A DNA stretch of 64,000 bases from Ursus arctos (Eukaryota > Chordata > Mammalia > Carnivora > Ursidae), in NCBI RefSeq assembly GCF_023065955.2, contig NW_026623089.1, positions 35,618,767-35,682,766 of the forward strand. The letters run 5' to 3'. Position 1 is the first letter of the stretch; the number at the start of each line of letters is the position of its first letter. The translations under genes were made by a program, and so were the position numbers. The notes below the pieces were generated by a model. It was not told the origin of the DNA and did not search any database. It saw only the letters and a list, made by a program, of their open reading frames with translations. Below are positions 42,801 through 45,800 of the stretch, piece after piece.

Positions 42801-45800
42801 GTCGAATAGACAGGAACTTCCTTCACCTGACAAAGGACATTTACAAAAACCTACAGCTAACATCATACTTCATGGTGAAAGACTGAATCTAGGATGAGTA
42901 GCAAGATAAGTAATACAAAGATTTCCACTCTCATCATTTTTATCTAACTCTGTACTAGAGGTTCTAGTAAATGTAATCAGGCAGAAGAGAAGAGAAGAGG
43001 AGAAAAGAAGGGCATCCAGACTGGGAAGAAATAAAATTGTCTTCATTCACAGACAACATTAACATCTACATACAAAAATCAAACAGAATCTACAAAAACG
43101 TTACTAGAACTATTAGATGAGTTTAGCAATGTAACAGGATATAAGATCAATATGCAAAATCAATTATTATTTTATATACTGGGAAAAAAGTCAGAAATTG
43201 ATTTTAAAAAGCAATACTATTTGGAATAGCATCAAAAGTCATGAAATACTTAAGGGATAAATCTGACAAAGATGTAAAAGGCCTATGCCCTGGAAACTAC
43301 AAAACAGTGTTCAGAGAAATTAAAGGAGACTAAAAGAAATTGAGATACACCTTGCTCACTGTTTGGTAAACTCGATATTGTTAAGATGTCAATTCTTCCA
43401 AAACTGATCTACAGATTCAATGCAATTGTAATCAAAATCCCAAGAGACTTTTGTTGTGGCAATTGATAAGCTCATTTAAAAATTCACAGAGTTCAGTGAT
43501 GACCTCTACCTCTGAAACTAATAATACACTATATGTTAATTGAATTTAAATTTTAAAAAAATCAAAATAAGTAAATAAATAAAATTTTAAAAAAATAAAA
43601 ATAAAAGTGGGGTGCCTGGGTGGCGCAGTCGTTAAGCGTCTGCCTTTGGCTCAGGGCGTGATCCCGGGGTCCTGGGATCGAGCCCCACATCAGGCTACTC
43701 CACTAGGAGCCTGCTTCTTCCTCTCCCACTCCCCCTGCTTGTGTTCCCTCTCTCGCTGGCTGTCTCTCTCTGTCAAATAAATAAATAAAATCTTTTTTAA
43801 AAATAATAAATAGGGGTGCCTGGGTGGCACAGTCGTTAAGCGTCTGCCTTCGGCTCAGGGCGTGATCCTGGCGTTATGGGATCGAGCCCCACATCAGGCT
43901 CCTCTGCTGGGAGCCTGCTTCTTCCTCTCCCACTCCCCCTGCTTGTGTTCCCTCTCTCGCTGGCTGTCTCTATCTCTGTCAAATAAATAAATAAAATCTT
44001 TTAAAAATAATAATAATAATAAATAAATAAATAAAATAAAATAAAATAAAAATAAAAGTTAAATAAATAAAACATGAAAACAATATCGAGGCCCAAGCAA
44101 CCCACAACACATACAGGAAAAACTTTAAAAATAAAAGCTACATTCTCATGCCCAGCATGTTGCTTTCTTTTTCCTAAAATGACAGAATGTCCAGTCCACT
44201 TATGGACACCTGACAACCACAGAAGTATATTTCTCACTGGCCTGTTTTGTCTATACCAGCTTCTAAATTGTCAAAATAATTCTGTTGAGAGATTTTCAAT
44301 AAAAGGGAAGAGAAGGAAGTGGGTTTTAATTTCAGGAAAATTGAACAAATATAAAACTCCTTTCAGTATATCTTGCAAACCTATTTATCATATATAAAGT
44401 ATATATATTTTAAAGTTTCAAAAAAATTTTTTTAATAAAAATTCACATAGGGGGCACCTTGGTGGCTCAGTTAGTTAAGCGTCCAACTATTGATCTCAAC
44501 TCAGGTCTTGATCTCAGGGTCCTGAGTTCAAGCCCCGCATTGGGTGCCATGCTGGGCATGGAGCCTACTTTAAACAAAAAAGAAAAATCACACAGAAAGG
44601 CAAAGTACCTACAATAGTCAAAACAACTATGAAAAAGAAAGTTGGTGGGCTAACATAACACTACCTGATTTCAACACTACATTGATCAAAACAGTGGGGT
44701 ACTGGCAGAAAGACAGACAAATAAATGAAACAATATTCAGAAACAAACCCCCACATAGGACATCTGACTTATGATAAGGTGGAAAGGAAATGCAGTACAG
44801 AAAGCGTAGCTTTTTCAACAAATCAGGCTAGAACAACTGGACACCTATACTTAAAAAAAATAAGAATTTGGATACACAGCTCACATTGTATATAAAAATT
44901 AATTCAAAATGGATCATATCCTAAATATAAAACTAAAACTGTAAAACTTCTAAAAGAACACACAAAAGAAAACCTTTGTGGACTTGACTTAGGCAAAAAT
45001 TTCTTTTCTTTCTTTTTTTTTTTTTTGTAAAGATTTTATCGATTTATTTGACAGAGAGAGAGCACAAGCAGGGGGAGCAGCAGGCAGAGGGAGAGGGAGA
45101 AGCAGGCTCCCCGCTGAGCAGCGAGCCCAACATGGGGCTTGATCCCAGGACCCTGGGATCATGACCTGAGGTGAAGGCAGATGCTTAACCGACTGACCCA
45201 CCCAGGCGCCCCTAGGCAAAGATTTCTTAAATATGACATCAAAAGGACAATCCATAATAGAAAAAAATTGATAAAACTAAAAACTTCTGTTCTTCAAAAA
45301 ACACTACTAAGGGATAACAGGCAAGCCATAGACGGAAAAAATACTTACAAAGTATGTATCTGATAAGCAGATACATCTGAAAAACATAAAAAACACTTAA
45401 AATTAAATAATAATATAAAAACAACCCAATTTTTTAAATGGGCAAAGATTTAAATTGACACTTCACCAAAAATACACTAATGACAAATGATCACATGAAA
45501 ACATATTCAACATCTTTAGTTATTAAGTTAAATGCAAATACGAATGTGATACCAATACATCTATTAGAATGGCTAAAAATAAAGACTGCCCAGAAAAGCC
45601 AATATAAAACTGAAGGAGAAGAACAAATTTGGAGGACTGTCACTACACAACCTCAAGACATACTATAAAGCTACATTAATCAAGACGGCGTGGAATTGGC
45701 AAAAGAACAGAAACCATCAATGGAACAGAAATATAGAGCCCAGAAATAGATGCACATGAATATAGTCTACTCATCTTTGATAAAGAAGCAAAGGCAATAC